DNA from: an uncultured Blautia sp.
GTDB taxonomy: Bacteria > Bacillota > Clostridia > Lachnospirales > Lachnospiraceae
Direction of reading: 5' to 3'
Assembly: GCA_934424575.1 (NCBI GenBank)
Contig: CAKRXU010000002.1
Span: forward strand, 62,001-126,000
Length of the DNA stretch: 64,000 nt
Shown here: one piece after another, positions 54,856 to 63,571 of the stretch
Layout: every line of letters begins with the position of its first letter
Position numbering within the stretch: the stretch's first letter is position 1
Position numbers and translations under genes: made by a program
Notes under the pieces: model-generated
Database searches by the model: none
Seen by the model: only the letters and a program-made list of their open reading frames with translations
What the model was told of the DNA's origin: nothing

Positions 54856-55683
54856 CTACATTAAATGATATTTTTCAAATGCTTTTTTTATTCCATCTTC
54901 TGTCACGGACGGGCAGATCACGTCGGCGATCTTCTTCATCTCCTCACTGCCGTTTTCCATGCAGACACTTAATCCTGCGATTTCCAGCATTTCCTTGTCA
55001 TTCATACTGTCGCCGAAGCCGACCGAATCTTCCAGGGAAATCCCCAGATGTTCACATACTTTCAGCACACCGGTTCCTTTGTCAAATCTGCGGCTTATGA
55101 TCTCGCCGTTTACAAACCCGCCTCTCGGCTCCTGGATACAGAAGGAAAAATCATCCTTCAGTTCTTCCCGGCAGATCTCAAGACTTTCCATAGACGGGCT
55201 CATAACGACCATCTTGTATACTGCCTGCCCCTTGTAGGCTTCCATTGGTAAGATATTCAGATCCTTCTCGATCTGTTCCTGCCAGCGGAGCATTTCACTG
55301 TTTCCCCCTTCGTTTGCATGTTCTCTGAGGAAGTTCTTGAAGCCGTCATCTGTAAAAGCTCCCTCCACGCACTCGATCGTCCGGAAGATCCCGTTTTCTT
55401 TCAGAAGCTGGCTCATGTGGTCACGTTCTTCGTCTGTCATCGGGCTGTCATAGATCACTTCATCTCTGCACACCACATATCCGCCGGAGCTTGCCACAAC
55501 TCCGTCAAATCCGTATTTCAGAAGTGGGGACAGCATTGCATAATTGCGTCCTGTGCAGAGAAAAACATAATTTCCTGCTTCCTGTGCTCTCCTGATCGCT
55601 TCCAGGGCAGAAGCCGGAGGCACATTGGTTCCCGGCTCTGTCAGTGTTCCATCAATATCCAGAAAAATAGCTTTTGGTTTCAT
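54856..55683 (-). CDS. HAD-superfamily (Cof-type) hydrolase
   Basis: 275 residues. HAD type IIB phosphatase: motif I FLDIDGTLTEPG (about 7-18), motif II CTGRNYAML, motif III Lys region and motif IV GFGDSMNDKEML (about 218-229). Such enzymes dephosphorylate sugar phosphates or cofactors. Because it shares operator layout with the PTS gene next to it, a sugar-phosphate substrate from that transporter is a fair inference. Start ATG at 55683 with AAAGGGAG. Confidence 0.9.
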   Translation of the reverse strand: MKPKAIFLDIDGTLTEPGTNVPPASALEAIRRAQEAGNYVFLCTGRNYAMLSPLLKYGFDGVVASSGGYVVCRDEVIYDSPMTDEERDHMSQLLKENGIFRTIECVEGAFTDDGFKNFLREHANEGGNSEMLRWQEQIEKDLNILPMEAYKGQAVYKMVVMSPSMESLEICREELKDDFSFCIQEPRGGFVNGEIISRRFDKGTGVLKVCEHLGISLEDSVGFGDSMNDKEMLEIAGLSVCMENGSEEMKKIADVICPSVTEDGIKKAFEKYHLM

Positions 55684-55714
55684 AGATCTTTCATTTCTCC
55701 CTTTTATATTAATA

Positions 55715-55825
55715 TGTAATCGTTTTCATTAATTTTATTATATTTCCTGTCGATATATTTGTAAACTGGCGTTTTATATAATATTTTCATTATCTTTTTG
55801 TACATAATATATGAAATCGTTTTCG
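55715..55825 (-). promoter_or_regulatory. HAD-hydrolase promoter flanked by two LacI-type operators
   Basis: Minus strand TTTACA (55760-55765), 17-base spacer, TATAAT (55737-55742). Operators TGTAATCGTTTTCA (55715-55728) and TGAAATCGTTTTCG (55812-55825) have centres 97 bp apart. The 14-base stretch ATTTGTAAACTGGC around -35 is identical to the PTS promoter. Confidence 0.8.
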
Positions 55826-55879
55826 TTTCTGTTTCATAAAACTGAATCAGAAGGAACCGTTCACTCCTTCCACATATGC

Positions 55880-55929
55880 AAAAAAAAGAAATGGCTTCAG
55901 TCCTGTACGAACAGAACATCTGCCATTTC
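55880..55929 (-). terminator. Terminator of the ABC exporter operon
   Basis: GAAATGGC/GCCATTTC outer stem with an inner imperfect hairpin, followed on the minus strand by eight T residues. Confidence 0.88.
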
Positions 55930-55958
55930 CCTTTGTCGTATGGTGATCTTTTATTTTT

Positions 55959-57857
55959 TTATGAAAGTTCCAGTTTACCGGTATAAAGCTGATAATAAGT
56001 TCCCTTCTGTTTGATCAGGTCCTTATGGTCACCTCGCTCGATGATCTTTCCGTGTTCCAGAACGATGATCGCATCGCTGTTCCGGATCGTAGAAAGTCTG
56101 TGCGCGATAACAAATACGGTACGACCTTTCATCAGGTTGTCCATACCCTGCTGAACAATGCTCTCTGTACGGGTATCGATGCTTGAAGTTGCCTCATCAA
56201 GAATGAGTACCGGCGGGTCTGCAACGGCTGCCCTGGCAATGGAGAGAAGCTGTCTCTGCCCCTGGGATAATTCCTCGCCGTCACCACTTAACATGGTGTC
56301 ATATCCCTTCGGAAGCATCTGGATAAACTGATCTGCATGGGCAAGTTTTGCTGCTGCATAGATTTCTTCGTCTGTAGCATCCAGCTTACCATAACGGATG
56401 TTGTCACGGATCGTTCCGGTAAACAGGTGTGTGTCCTGAAGAACGATACCGAGCGAATGTCTCAGATCATCTTTTTTGATCTTTGTGATATTGATTCCAT
56501 CATAACGGATCTTTCCATCCTGGATATCGTAGAAACGGTTGATCAGGTTGGTGATCGTTGTTTTTCCTGCTCCGGTAGAACCTACAAATGCAAGTTTCTG
56601 GCCCGGTTTCGCATAGAGGCTGATGTCGTGGAGAATCGTTTTATCCTCGTTATAACCGAAAGTCACATCCTCGAATCTCACATCACCTTTAAGTTCCGTG
56701 TAAGATACAGAACCGTCTGCGGAATGCGGATGTTTCCATGCCCACATACCTGTTCTCTCCTTGCACTCTATGATGTTTCCATCGGCATCTTTTTTTGCAT
56801 TGACGAGAGTTACATAGCCTTCGTCATCCTCCGGCTTCTCATCGATCAGGTTAAAGATACGCTCTGCACCGGCAAGTGCCATGACGATGGAGTTAAACTG
56901 CTGAGCCACCTGCATGAACGGCTGTGTAAAGCTCTTGGTAAACTGCAGGTAAGAAGCCATGACACCAAGTGTGATCCCTCCAACTCCTGCAACGGAAAGG
57001 ATCCCGCCGAGAACTGCTGTCAGGACAAACTGCAGGTTTCCGATGTTTCCGATGACCGGTCCCATCATGTTACCATATTTATTTGCCTGTGCCGCACTCT
57101 CAAAAAGCGCCTCGTTCAATTTGTCAAATTCCTCTTCGGATTTCTTTTCATGGTTGAAAACTTTGACAACACGCTGTCCGTTCATACGCTCTTCGACAAA
57201 ACCTGTCACATCTGCGAGGGACATCTGCTGTCGAACGAAATATTTTCCACTCTTTGCACCGATCTTACCTGTGACAAACAGCATCAGGAAAATGATCAGG
57301 ACTGCCAGGATCGTGAGCAGCGGGCTCAGAACCAGCATGGAAATAAAGGTAACAACAATCGTAAACAGTGCCATCAGTGCCTGCGGGATCGCCTGGCTGA
57401 TCATCTGTCTCAGGGTATCCGTATCATTCGTATAAAGGCTCATGATCGAACCGTTTGTATTCTGGTCAAAATAGCGGATCGGCAGAGTCTGCATATGCTC
57501 AAACATATCGTCTCGCACTTTCTTTAAGACGCCCTGTCCGATATATACCATCATTCTGGTATAGATAAAAGTCGCAGCAACACCTGCCAGGAAGACACAT
57601 CCCAGAACCGTCAGTGCCTTATAAAGTCCGGCGAAATCCGGGTTCTTCTGTCCGATCAGAGGAAGGATAAAATCATCCAGAAGATATCTCAGAGAAAGAG
57701 AAACTGCTGTTGTTGCCACCGCACTGATCAGGATGCAGAAAAATACAAGGATAAACTGAAATTTGTATTTTCCTGTCATATATTTCATAAGACGCTTTGC
57801 TGTCTGCAGATCTTTCTTTGTCATTCGCGGTTTTTTATTTTTGCTGTTATTACTCAT
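55959..57857 (-). CDS. ABC exporter half-transporter, consensus-site subunit (BmrD/TM288-like)
   Basis: 632 residues: six membrane segments then a nucleotide-binding domain. Walker A is GSTGAGKTT, Walker B VLILDEATSSID with the catalytic Glu present, and the signature LSQGQRQ deviates from LSGGQ. An insertion before the NBD (about 330-380) makes it longer than its partner, as in BmrD. It overlaps the upstream partner gene by 8 bases. With that partner, whose Walker B has Asp for Glu, it should form a heterodimeric multidrug/lipid exporter with one degenerate site. Confidence 0.92.
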   Translation of the reverse strand: MSNNSKNKKPRMTKKDLQTAKRLMKYMTGKYKFQFILVFFCILISAVATTAVSLSLRYLLDDFILPLIGQKNPDFAGLYKALTVLGCVFLAGVAATFIYTRMMVYIGQGVLKKVRDDMFEHMQTLPIRYFDQNTNGSIMSLYTNDTDTLRQMISQAIPQALMALFTIVVTFISMLVLSPLLTILAVLIIFLMLFVTGKIGAKSGKYFVRQQMSLADVTGFVEERMNGQRVVKVFNHEKKSEEEFDKLNEALFESAAQANKYGNMMGPVIGNIGNLQFVLTAVLGGILSVAGVGGITLGVMASYLQFTKSFTQPFMQVAQQFNSIVMALAGAERIFNLIDEKPEDDEGYVTLVNAKKDADGNIIECKERTGMWAWKHPHSADGSVSYTELKGDVRFEDVTFGYNEDKTILHDISLYAKPGQKLAFVGSTGAGKTTITNLINRFYDIQDGKIRYDGINITKIKKDDLRHSLGIVLQDTHLFTGTIRDNIRYGKLDATDEEIYAAAKLAHADQFIQMLPKGYDTMLSGDGEELSQGQRQLLSIARAAVADPPVLILDEATSSIDTRTESIVQQGMDNLMKGRTVFVIAHRLSTIRNSDAIIVLEHGKIIERGDHKDLIKQKGTYYQLYTGKLELS

Positions 57858-59583
57858 CCTCTTCGCCTCCTTTCACCTGAGATTCGTATACTTCTCTGTA
57901 AATTTCATTTGTCTTCAGAAGTTCTTCGGAAGTTCCCACTCCGACGATCTGACCGCCATCCAGAACAATGATCTGATCGGCATCTTCTATAGAAGAAACT
58001 CTCTGTGCAATGATGATCTTGGTCGTATCCGGGATCTCCTCACGGAAAGCTTTACGAATCAGGGCATCTGTCTTGGTATCTACCGCACTGGTAGAATCGT
58101 CAAGGATCAGGATCTTCGGTTTTTTCAGAAGGGCACGTGCGATACAGAGTCGCTGTTTCTGACCACCGGAAACGTTATTTCCGCCCTGAACGATCATGGT
58201 ATCGTAGCCATTCGGGAATTCTGTAACGAAACCATCTGCCTGCGCCAGCTTACATACACGTCTTACTTCTTCGTCAGAAGCATGCTCATCACCCCAGCGG
58301 ATATTTTCATAGATGGAACCGGAGAAAAGGACGTTTTTCTGGAGCACCATGGATACCTGATCACGGAGCACTTCCAGGTTGTAGTCTCTTACATCGATCC
58401 CTCCAACTTTGACTGCACCGCCGGTGACATCGTAAAGTCTCGGGATCATCTGAACCAGTGTGGATTTGGCACTTCCTGTTCCACCGATGATTCCGACTGT
58501 CTGTCCGGATTTAATATGAAGGTTTACATCTTTCAGCGAAAGATTTCCGCCCTCTCCGGCATAGCTGAAGTTTACATGGTCAAAAACGATATCGCCGCTC
58601 GGAACTTCTCTGACTGCATCAGATCTGTCCTGCATCTCAGGCACTTCATTAAGAACCTCTGTGATACGGTCTGTAGAAGCCTCTGCGATCATGATCATGA
58701 CAAATACAAAAGTTACCATATTCAGAGACATCAGGATCTGCAGTGCATAGACGATCACACTTGTCAGCTCACCTGTCTCCATGGTTCCAAACACAATACT
58801 GCGTCCACCGATCACAGCGATCAGAAGAACGACCGCATACATCATAAACTGCATGGTCGGCGCATTCCATGCAACGATCTTTTCAGCCTTTGTGAACAGG
58901 GTATAAACGTATTTGGATACCCCATGGAATTTATTTACCTCATAATCTTCTCTTACAAAAGCTTTCACTACACGGGCAGCGTTGACGTTTTCCTGAACGG
59001 AATTGTTCAGCTCATCGTACTCGTCAAATACTTTGATAAAATGCGGATGTGCTTTTTTTGCAATGTACATCAGTGCGCCGCCGAGAACCGGGATCACGAC
59101 CAGGAACAGAAGTGCGATCTTGACATTGATCAAAAGTGTCATGACCCAGGATAAGATCACCATGATCGGAGCTCTCGCCAGAAGACGGATACTCATCATG
59201 TATGCCATCTGTACGTTTGTGATATCGGTCGTCATTCGTGTGACCAGACCGGATGTAGAAAAATGGTCAATATTTGTGAATGAAAAATCCTGTACCTTAT
59301 AAAAAATATCGTGGCGAAGATTTTTCGCATATCCTGCCGCTGCAACTGCTGCCATATTTCCTGCCTGCACGCCAAAAAACAGTGCGAGCATCGCCATTGC
59401 GACCAGGATGATTCCCCTCTGTACGATGTATCCCAGATCCCCGTTGGCAATGCCAACGTCGATGATCTTTGCCATCTCCAGAGGAATGAGCACTTCCATC
59501 AGTACTTCGAGAATGACAAGGAGTGGAGCCAGCATGGACTGCTTCTTGTATTCTCTGATGGATTTAAAAAGTGTCTTATTCAT
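57850..59583 (-). CDS. ABC exporter half-transporter, degenerate-site subunit (BmrC/TM287-like)
   Basis: 577 residues with six membrane segments and an NBD. Walker A is GGTGSAKST and the signature VSGGQKQR is intact. Walker B reads ILILDDSTSAVD, with Asp in place of the catalytic Glu, the hallmark of the degenerate site in heterodimeric exporters. It overlaps marR by 8 bases upstream and the other half-transporter by 8 bases downstream, so the three genes form a compact operon. Confidence 0.92.
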   Translation of the reverse strand: MNKTLFKSIREYKKQSMLAPLLVILEVLMEVLIPLEMAKIIDVGIANGDLGYIVQRGIILVAMAMLALFFGVQAGNMAAVAAAGYAKNLRHDIFYKVQDFSFTNIDHFSTSGLVTRMTTDITNVQMAYMMSIRLLARAPIMVILSWVMTLLINVKIALLFLVVIPVLGGALMYIAKKAHPHFIKVFDEYDELNNSVQENVNAARVVKAFVREDYEVNKFHGVSKYVYTLFTKAEKIVAWNAPTMQFMMYAVVLLIAVIGGRSIVFGTMETGELTSVIVYALQILMSLNMVTFVFVMIMIAEASTDRITEVLNEVPEMQDRSDAVREVPSGDIVFDHVNFSYAGEGGNLSLKDVNLHIKSGQTVGIIGGTGSAKSTLVQMIPRLYDVTGGAVKVGGIDVRDYNLEVLRDQVSMVLQKNVLFSGSIYENIRWGDEHASDEEVRRVCKLAQADGFVTEFPNGYDTMIVQGGNNVSGGQKQRLCIARALLKKPKILILDDSTSAVDTKTDALIRKAFREEIPDTTKIIIAQRVSSIEDADQIIVLDGGQIVGVGTSEELLKTNEIYREVYESQVKGGEEDE

Positions 59584-60064
59584 CTTTTTGATTTTCCTCC
59601 TTATTCATTTCTGACAGATTACACAGCATCTGTCCCAATGCTTTTTTGCAGATCAGAACATCCTCCGGGGCTATCCCTTCGATCAGCCTTGCCTCTGTTT
59701 TCTGGATATGTTCCAGGATCTTAGGCCGCACCTCCTCTGCTTTCGCAGTCGGGACGATCCGCTTCAGTCTGGCATCCTTCTTCACACTTTCTCTGTAAAT
59801 GTACCCATGTTTCTCCATGAGCTTAAGAATCCCTGTGACTGTGGATTTCCTGATCTGAAATTCCTCTTCAATATCCTTTTGATAAAGATCTCTGTGGAGA
59901 GATTCCAGAAGAACAAATTTCAGCACATGTTTCTGCATGACCGTCAGCTCATCGTTTGTGATCGCCGATGCCACACTGTTGGAATCCCGCTTCATCTGAT
60001 GCGACATCATATGGATCAGCCTTCCCACATGCATATTTGTCAGTTTTTCTTCCGTTTCTTTCAT
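59576..60064 (-). CDS. MarR-family transcriptional regulator
   Basis: 162 residues. Winged helix with LYQKDIEEEFQIRKSTVTGILKLMEKHGYIYRE (recognition helix RKSTVTGILKLM, about 88-99) and a wing containing DARLKRIVPTAK. It begins the marR-ABC-ABC operon and probably represses it until an exported compound binds. A palindromic site lies directly after the -10 box. Ligand unknown. Confidence 0.9.
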   Translation of the reverse strand: MKETEEKLTNMHVGRLIHMMSHQMKRDSNSVASAITNDELTVMQKHVLKFVLLESLHRDLYQKDIEEEFQIRKSTVTGILKLMEKHGYIYRESVKKDARLKRIVPTAKAEEVRPKILEHIQKTEARLIEGIAPEDVLICKKALGQMLCNLSEMNKEENQKDE

Positions 60065-60100
60065 CGAAACAGCGAGTTCCCCCTTTCACCGATTCCTTAA

Positions 60101-60154
60101 ATTAGTTCGCATCCTAACTTTTGATATTATACAAATATGATTTTTTAATGTCAA
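60101..60154 (-). promoter_or_regulatory. Promoter and likely MarR operator
   Basis: Minus strand TTGACA (60149-60154), 17-base spacer, TATAAT (60126-60131): consensus. It is followed at once by GTTAGGATGCGAACTAA, an imperfect palindrome at 60101-60119. Confidence 0.8.
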
Positions 60155-60193
60155 GTTGTTTTATCTATTTTTTTGTGTGAACTTTTGTACACA

Positions 60194-60222
60194 AAAAATG
60201 CCCCTCCTTACAGGGACATTTT
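60194..60222 (-). terminator. Terminator overlapping the pabC stop codon
   Basis: On the minus strand AATGTCCC, loop with the TAA stop, GGGGCATTTTTT. The left arm is made of the last codons of pabC. Confidence 0.8.
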
Positions 60223-60954
60223 CTGGCTTTCGTATAAAGTCCGGACTTCGTCGGCTCTTGTTCTGTGTGGGAAGCAGATGTTCCCGAGCTGGCGGACGGG
60301 CATGACTCCCATGAGGGAATTTGTCACGAAACATTCATCATAATACATCAGTTCTTCCGGGTAGATCACAGTTTCGTTTACTTCAAAATTCTCAAGAACA
60401 TATTCCCTCAGGATTCCCGGGAGAAGCCCACAGTCCAGCTGTGGGGTGTAGATCTTGTTTTTGCGGACAAAGAAAATATTGCTGACCGCGCCCTCGCAAA
60501 TCTGCCCTTTGGTGTTCAGAAAAACTCTCTCCTGGATCCCGGCTGCTGTGGCGGCTCTTTTTTCGAGGATGCAGTCGCCATAGTTCAGGGTCTTGTGGTA
60601 CACAAGCTGAGAGGTTTCATTTCGTTTCACCTTGCTGATATCGGCTACGAATCCCCGGAGATATTTTTCTTCTGTATATGGATTGCCTCGCATCTGAAAG
60701 AGCACGTTTTCGCCGGAAAGAACGACCTTTACCGCTCCGTGCCGTGTTTCCTCTTCACTCTGATCTGCGATAAATTTGTGGACCGCTTCTTCTGTGACAC
60801 CCCGCACAGAAGCCGGACCAAATCCAAAAAACGCTGCCGCCCTCTCAAGTCTCCTCAGATGACGGTCAAGCAGGATCGGTCTTCCCTCTTCTACTGCGAT
60901 CGTCTCAAATGCACCCAGTCCGAACTGGAACCCCTCATCTAATTTAATGTCCAT
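60208..60954 (-). CDS. pabC: Aminodeoxychorismate lyase (class IV aminotransferase fold)
   Basis: PLP enzyme that releases pyruvate from aminodeoxychorismate to give p-aminobenzoate, 248 residues. Fold type IV: FQFGLGAFETIAVEEGRPILL near the N-terminus (in parts), PLP Lys in VYHKTLNYGDCILEK (about 122-136), and the phosphate-binding segment EGAVSNIFFVRKNKIYTP (about 155). Class IV enzymes are alike, so D-amino acid or branched-chain specificity is not excluded by sequence, but the pabA-pabB context decides it. Confidence 0.88.
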   Translation of the reverse strand: MDIKLDEGFQFGLGAFETIAVEEGRPILLDRHLRRLERAAAFFGFGPASVRGVTEEAVHKFIADQSEEETRHGAVKVVLSGENVLFQMRGNPYTEEKYLRGFVADISKVKRNETSQLVYHKTLNYGDCILEKRAATAAGIQERVFLNTKGQICEGAVSNIFFVRKNKIYTPQLDCGLLPGILREYVLENFEVNETVIYPEELMYYDECFVTNSLMGVMPVRQLGNICFPHRTRADEVRTLYESQKMSL

Positions 60955-60974
60955 ACCGTTCCCCCCATACTTTT

Positions 60975-62336
60975 TTATCTTAACGCTTCCAGAATCGCCT
61001 TCGCTTTCTGGAGCGTCTCCTCATACTCAAACTCCAGATCAGATTCCGCTGTGATGCCGCCGCCTGCGCCGAGGAAATATTTCCCGTCTTTGTGAAGGGC
61101 AGTGCGGATCACGATGTTGAAATCACAGTCTCCATCCAGGGTCAGATATCCTATAGATCCAGTATACAGATTTCTCTTCCCATATTCAAGTTCATCTATG
61201 ATCTCCATCGCACGATATTTCGGAGCACCCGTAATCGACCCGCCTGGAAATGCCGCTTCCAGAAGGTCTACAAAGTTTTTGCCCTCTTCCAGATCTCCCT
61301 CGATGTCAGAGACGAGGTGAAAAACAGTCGCGTATTCTTCTACTGTAAAAAGTTCTGTCACCTTCACACTGCCCGGTTTACACACCCGATTCAGATCATT
61401 TCGTTCCAGATCGACGATCATCAGGAGTTCACTCTTGTCCTTCTCAGAGTTTTCCAGTTCGGTACGCATCAGAAGGTCTTCTTCCAGAGTCGCGCCTCTT
61501 TTTCGTGTACCTTTGATCGGTCTTGTGTTGACGTGACCTTTTTTCATCTTGAGGAAACGTTCCGGGGAAGCGCAGACGATCTGGAAATCGCCATAATCCA
61601 TGTATCCGCCGAACGGTGACGGATTATTTTTGCGAAGGTCATAAAAAACATCCAGCGGAGCCTTATCACTCTCGATGGTAAGCTGCTGCGTCATGTTTGT
61701 AATGTAGATATCTCCTTCTATAATATAGTGGATCATGTCGTCCACGGCTTTTTTGTATTCTTCTTTTTCGAAGTTCGGTGTTACGATGATATTGTGAGGA
61801 ACTCTCTGTTCTTCTTTTCTCTCTGTCCGCTGCCGGATTTTCTGCTCCATTTCCCGGATCTTCTCAGAAGCATCCGCTGTGATCCCATTTGCAACCAGAT
61901 ATGTTTCTTTCTGGTGACAGTCCTCAATGAGATAGACATCATAAAAGGTCAGCACGGCATCCGGGATCTCCACGAGGTCTTTTTCCCCGGACGGAACGCC
62001 CTGCAGTTTGCGCCCATAATCATAAGAAAAATATCCCACTGCGCCGGAGACCAGCGGAAGCTCGCTCTCATTCTGATCGACATGGTCTCTCAGGTAGTTT
62101 CGCAGATAATCTTCAAAGGTGATCCCTGTCTCTTCTTTTTCATTGATAAAAAACTTCTCCCTGTCCTTCACCAGTTTGAGGTACGGGCAGGCTCCAATAA
62201 TGGAAAATCTTCCAAGGTCATTGACCAGAGAAGAATCCAGGAATACACAATCCTGCTCCAATGCCAGCGCGCGGAAAGCTTCTGCCACCGGTATATATGT
62301 AGTTAATTTTTTGATCTGTCGTTGTTTATGGTACAT
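60975..62336 (-). CDS. pabB: Aminodeoxychorismate synthase component I
   Basis: Aminates chorismate to 4-amino-4-deoxychorismate using ammonia from PabA, 453 residues. The chorismate-binding domain has the active-site Lys in RPIKGTRKRG (about 268-277), which marks PabB; anthranilate synthases have Ala there. SELLMIVDLERNDLNRVC (about 300) and FPGGSITGAPKYRAMEIID (about 365) follow. It starts 107 bases after pabA and is followed by pabC 20 bases later. Confidence 0.95.
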   Translation of the reverse strand: MYHKQRQIKKLTTYIPVAEAFRALALEQDCVFLDSSLVNDLGRFSIIGACPYLKLVKDREKFFINEKEETGITFEDYLRNYLRDHVDQNESELPLVSGAVGYFSYDYGRKLQGVPSGEKDLVEIPDAVLTFYDVYLIEDCHQKETYLVANGITADASEKIREMEQKIRQRTERKEEQRVPHNIIVTPNFEKEEYKKAVDDMIHYIIEGDIYITNMTQQLTIESDKAPLDVFYDLRKNNPSPFGGYMDYGDFQIVCASPERFLKMKKGHVNTRPIKGTRKRGATLEEDLLMRTELENSEKDKSELLMIVDLERNDLNRVCKPGSVKVTELFTVEEYATVFHLVSDIEGDLEEGKNFVDLLEAAFPGGSITGAPKYRAMEIIDELEYGKRNLYTGSIGYLTLDGDCDFNIVIRTALHKDGKYFLGAGGGITAESDLEFEYEETLQKAKAILEALR

Positions 62337-62442
62337 AGTTTTTCCTTCCTGTCATTAATCCCTGCTCACTTTTTTGCAGAAACTGCTATTGTATAAAAAT
62401 TCATTTTTTCTTCTATATATAAATGCATCATTGCTATATAGC

Positions 62443-63018
62443 TCACGCATTCTCCGCGATCCGGCAGAAATTCTCAAGGATCTCATGTCCATACTCCGTA
62501 AGAACTGCCTCCGGGTGGAACTGTACGCCGTACAAAGGCAGTATCTTATGAGAGATTCCCATAACAGCTCCATCCTCTGCCACAGCGTCCACCTGCCATT
62601 CTGATGGAACACTTTCCTTATCTACGATCAGAGAATGATATCTCGTCACACGAAACTTCTCAGGAAGCCCGCCAAAAACTCCCGTCCCCTGATTATGGAT
62701 CGGTGTAACCTTACCATGCATCGGGCGCTCCCCCTTATGGACAGACGCGCCGCTGCAGAATCCAAGCACCTGATGTCCAAGACAGACCCCGAGGATTGGA
62801 ATCCTCCCCTGAAATCTCCTGACTGCTTCCACACACACAGCCGCATCCCACGGACGCTTCGGTCCCGGGGAAAGGATGATCCCCTCCGGGTTCATCTCCT
62901 CAATCTCCTCCATCGTGATCTGGTCACTGCGCCGCACCAGGATCTTCCGTCCCAGTTCCTCAAAATAAGCTTTGAGATTATATACAAATGAATCATAATT
63001 ATCGATCATTAAATACAT
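62443..63018 (-). CDS. pabA: Aminodeoxychorismate synthase component II (glutamine amidotransferase)
   Basis: Class I glutaminase of 191 residues feeding ammonia to PabB. The nucleophile Cys lies in ILGVCLGHQVLG (about 78), and His/Glu in YGVQFHPEAVLTEYG (about 168-182); the N-terminus reads LMIDNYDSFVYNL. It could also serve anthranilate synthase (TrpG-type amphibolic), but the adjacent pabB and pabC make folate the main role. GAGGAGG precedes the ATG. The leader contains an attenuator-like terminator. Confidence 0.93.
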   Translation of the reverse strand: MYLMIDNYDSFVYNLKAYFEELGRKILVRRSDQITMEEIEEMNPEGIILSPGPKRPWDAAVCVEAVRRFQGRIPILGVCLGHQVLGFCSGASVHKGERPMHGKVTPIHNQGTGVFGGLPEKFRVTRYHSLIVDKESVPSEWQVDAVAEDGAVMGISHKILPLYGVQFHPEAVLTEYGHEILENFCRIAENA

Positions 63019-63047
63019 ATTTTTTCCTCCTCATATCGTTGCGTACG

Positions 63048-63097
63048 AAAAAAAGGGATAACAACCGCGCACAAAAAATGCACACAGTCGTTATCCC
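63048..63097 (-). terminator. Attenuator-like terminator in the pabA leader
   Basis: GGGATAAC/GTTATCCC with an inner imperfect stem, followed on the minus strand by seven T residues, 30 bases before the pabA start and downstream of the promoter. It would stop most transcripts unless prevented. Confidence 0.75.
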
Positions 63098-63143
63098 TGA
63101 TCGGTCCGTAATCTGTGAATCTGTTTTTCTATAAAGTAATTTT

Positions 63144-63172
63144 ATGCTACCACAGCCAGCCTTTGCCGTCAA
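63144..63172 (-). promoter_or_regulatory. Promoter of the pabABC operon
   Basis: Minus strand TTGACG (63167-63172), 17-base spacer, TAGCAT (63144-63149), giving a leader of about 120 bases. Confidence 0.65.
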
Positions 63173-63307
63173 GGTTTATCTTTTTTCATCGAATATTGTC
63201 TTTTTTTTATCAGTTTGCTGTAAAATGATGCCTTTTTTCGATAAATTTTATCTTTTATATCTCATGCATATATGCTATACTAAACTCGAAATGAATGATA
63301 TGCAAAA

Positions 63308-63388
63308 TAGGGCTTTATGCGTCAAGTGTTCAGCGAATGGGGAGTTGTCGCTGAAACGAAAAGTACGTCTTACGGTATAGAGCCCGCA
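63308..63388 (+). promoter_or_regulatory. THF riboswitch upstream of folE
   Basis: P1 is GGGCTTTAT/ATAGAGCCC (63310-63318 / 63377-63385). Inside are GCGTCAAGTG, a stem TTCAGCG/CGCTGAA enclosing AATGGGGAGTTGT, then AACGAAAAG and CTTACGGTATAG, matching the conserved blocks of the tetrahydrofolate riboswitch. Its place before folE fits the known gene association. Confidence 0.85.
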
Positions 63389-63397
63389 CCCGTTGCG

Positions 63398-63476
63398 ACA
63401 ATATAAGAGGATATCTCATATTGTGTAGGGATACGTTTTTCGACATACGTTCTATCACAATTGGAGATATCTTTTT
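63398..63476 (+). terminator. Expression platform of the THF riboswitch
   Basis: A strong terminator pairs GATATCTC (from 63410) with GAGATATC (63464-63471) over a nearly complete long stem, followed by TTTTT. ACAATAT (63398-63404) can pair instead with ATATTGT (63418-63424), giving an antiterminator. Control is therefore probably transcriptional. Confidence 0.8.
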
Positions 63477-63571
63477 GCTTTTATAAATCACAGTACTACT
63501 TCGACAAAAAAAAGACAATCTCCATGGTATCGTAAATTTTTATTTATATTTCAAGGAGGTTGTCATTTTTT

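Noticed and set aside
54704..55825. Reading the four TGNAATCGTTTNCA sites as CcpA cre sites only
   Set aside because: They also fit cre loosely, but paired spacing around both promoters and the nearby LacI-type gene favour the local repressor; CcpA binding is not excluded.
55704..55919. 71-codon minus-strand frame between the HAD gene and the ABC exporter
   Set aside because: Lies over the promoter, two operators and terminator; no ribosome site or family motif.
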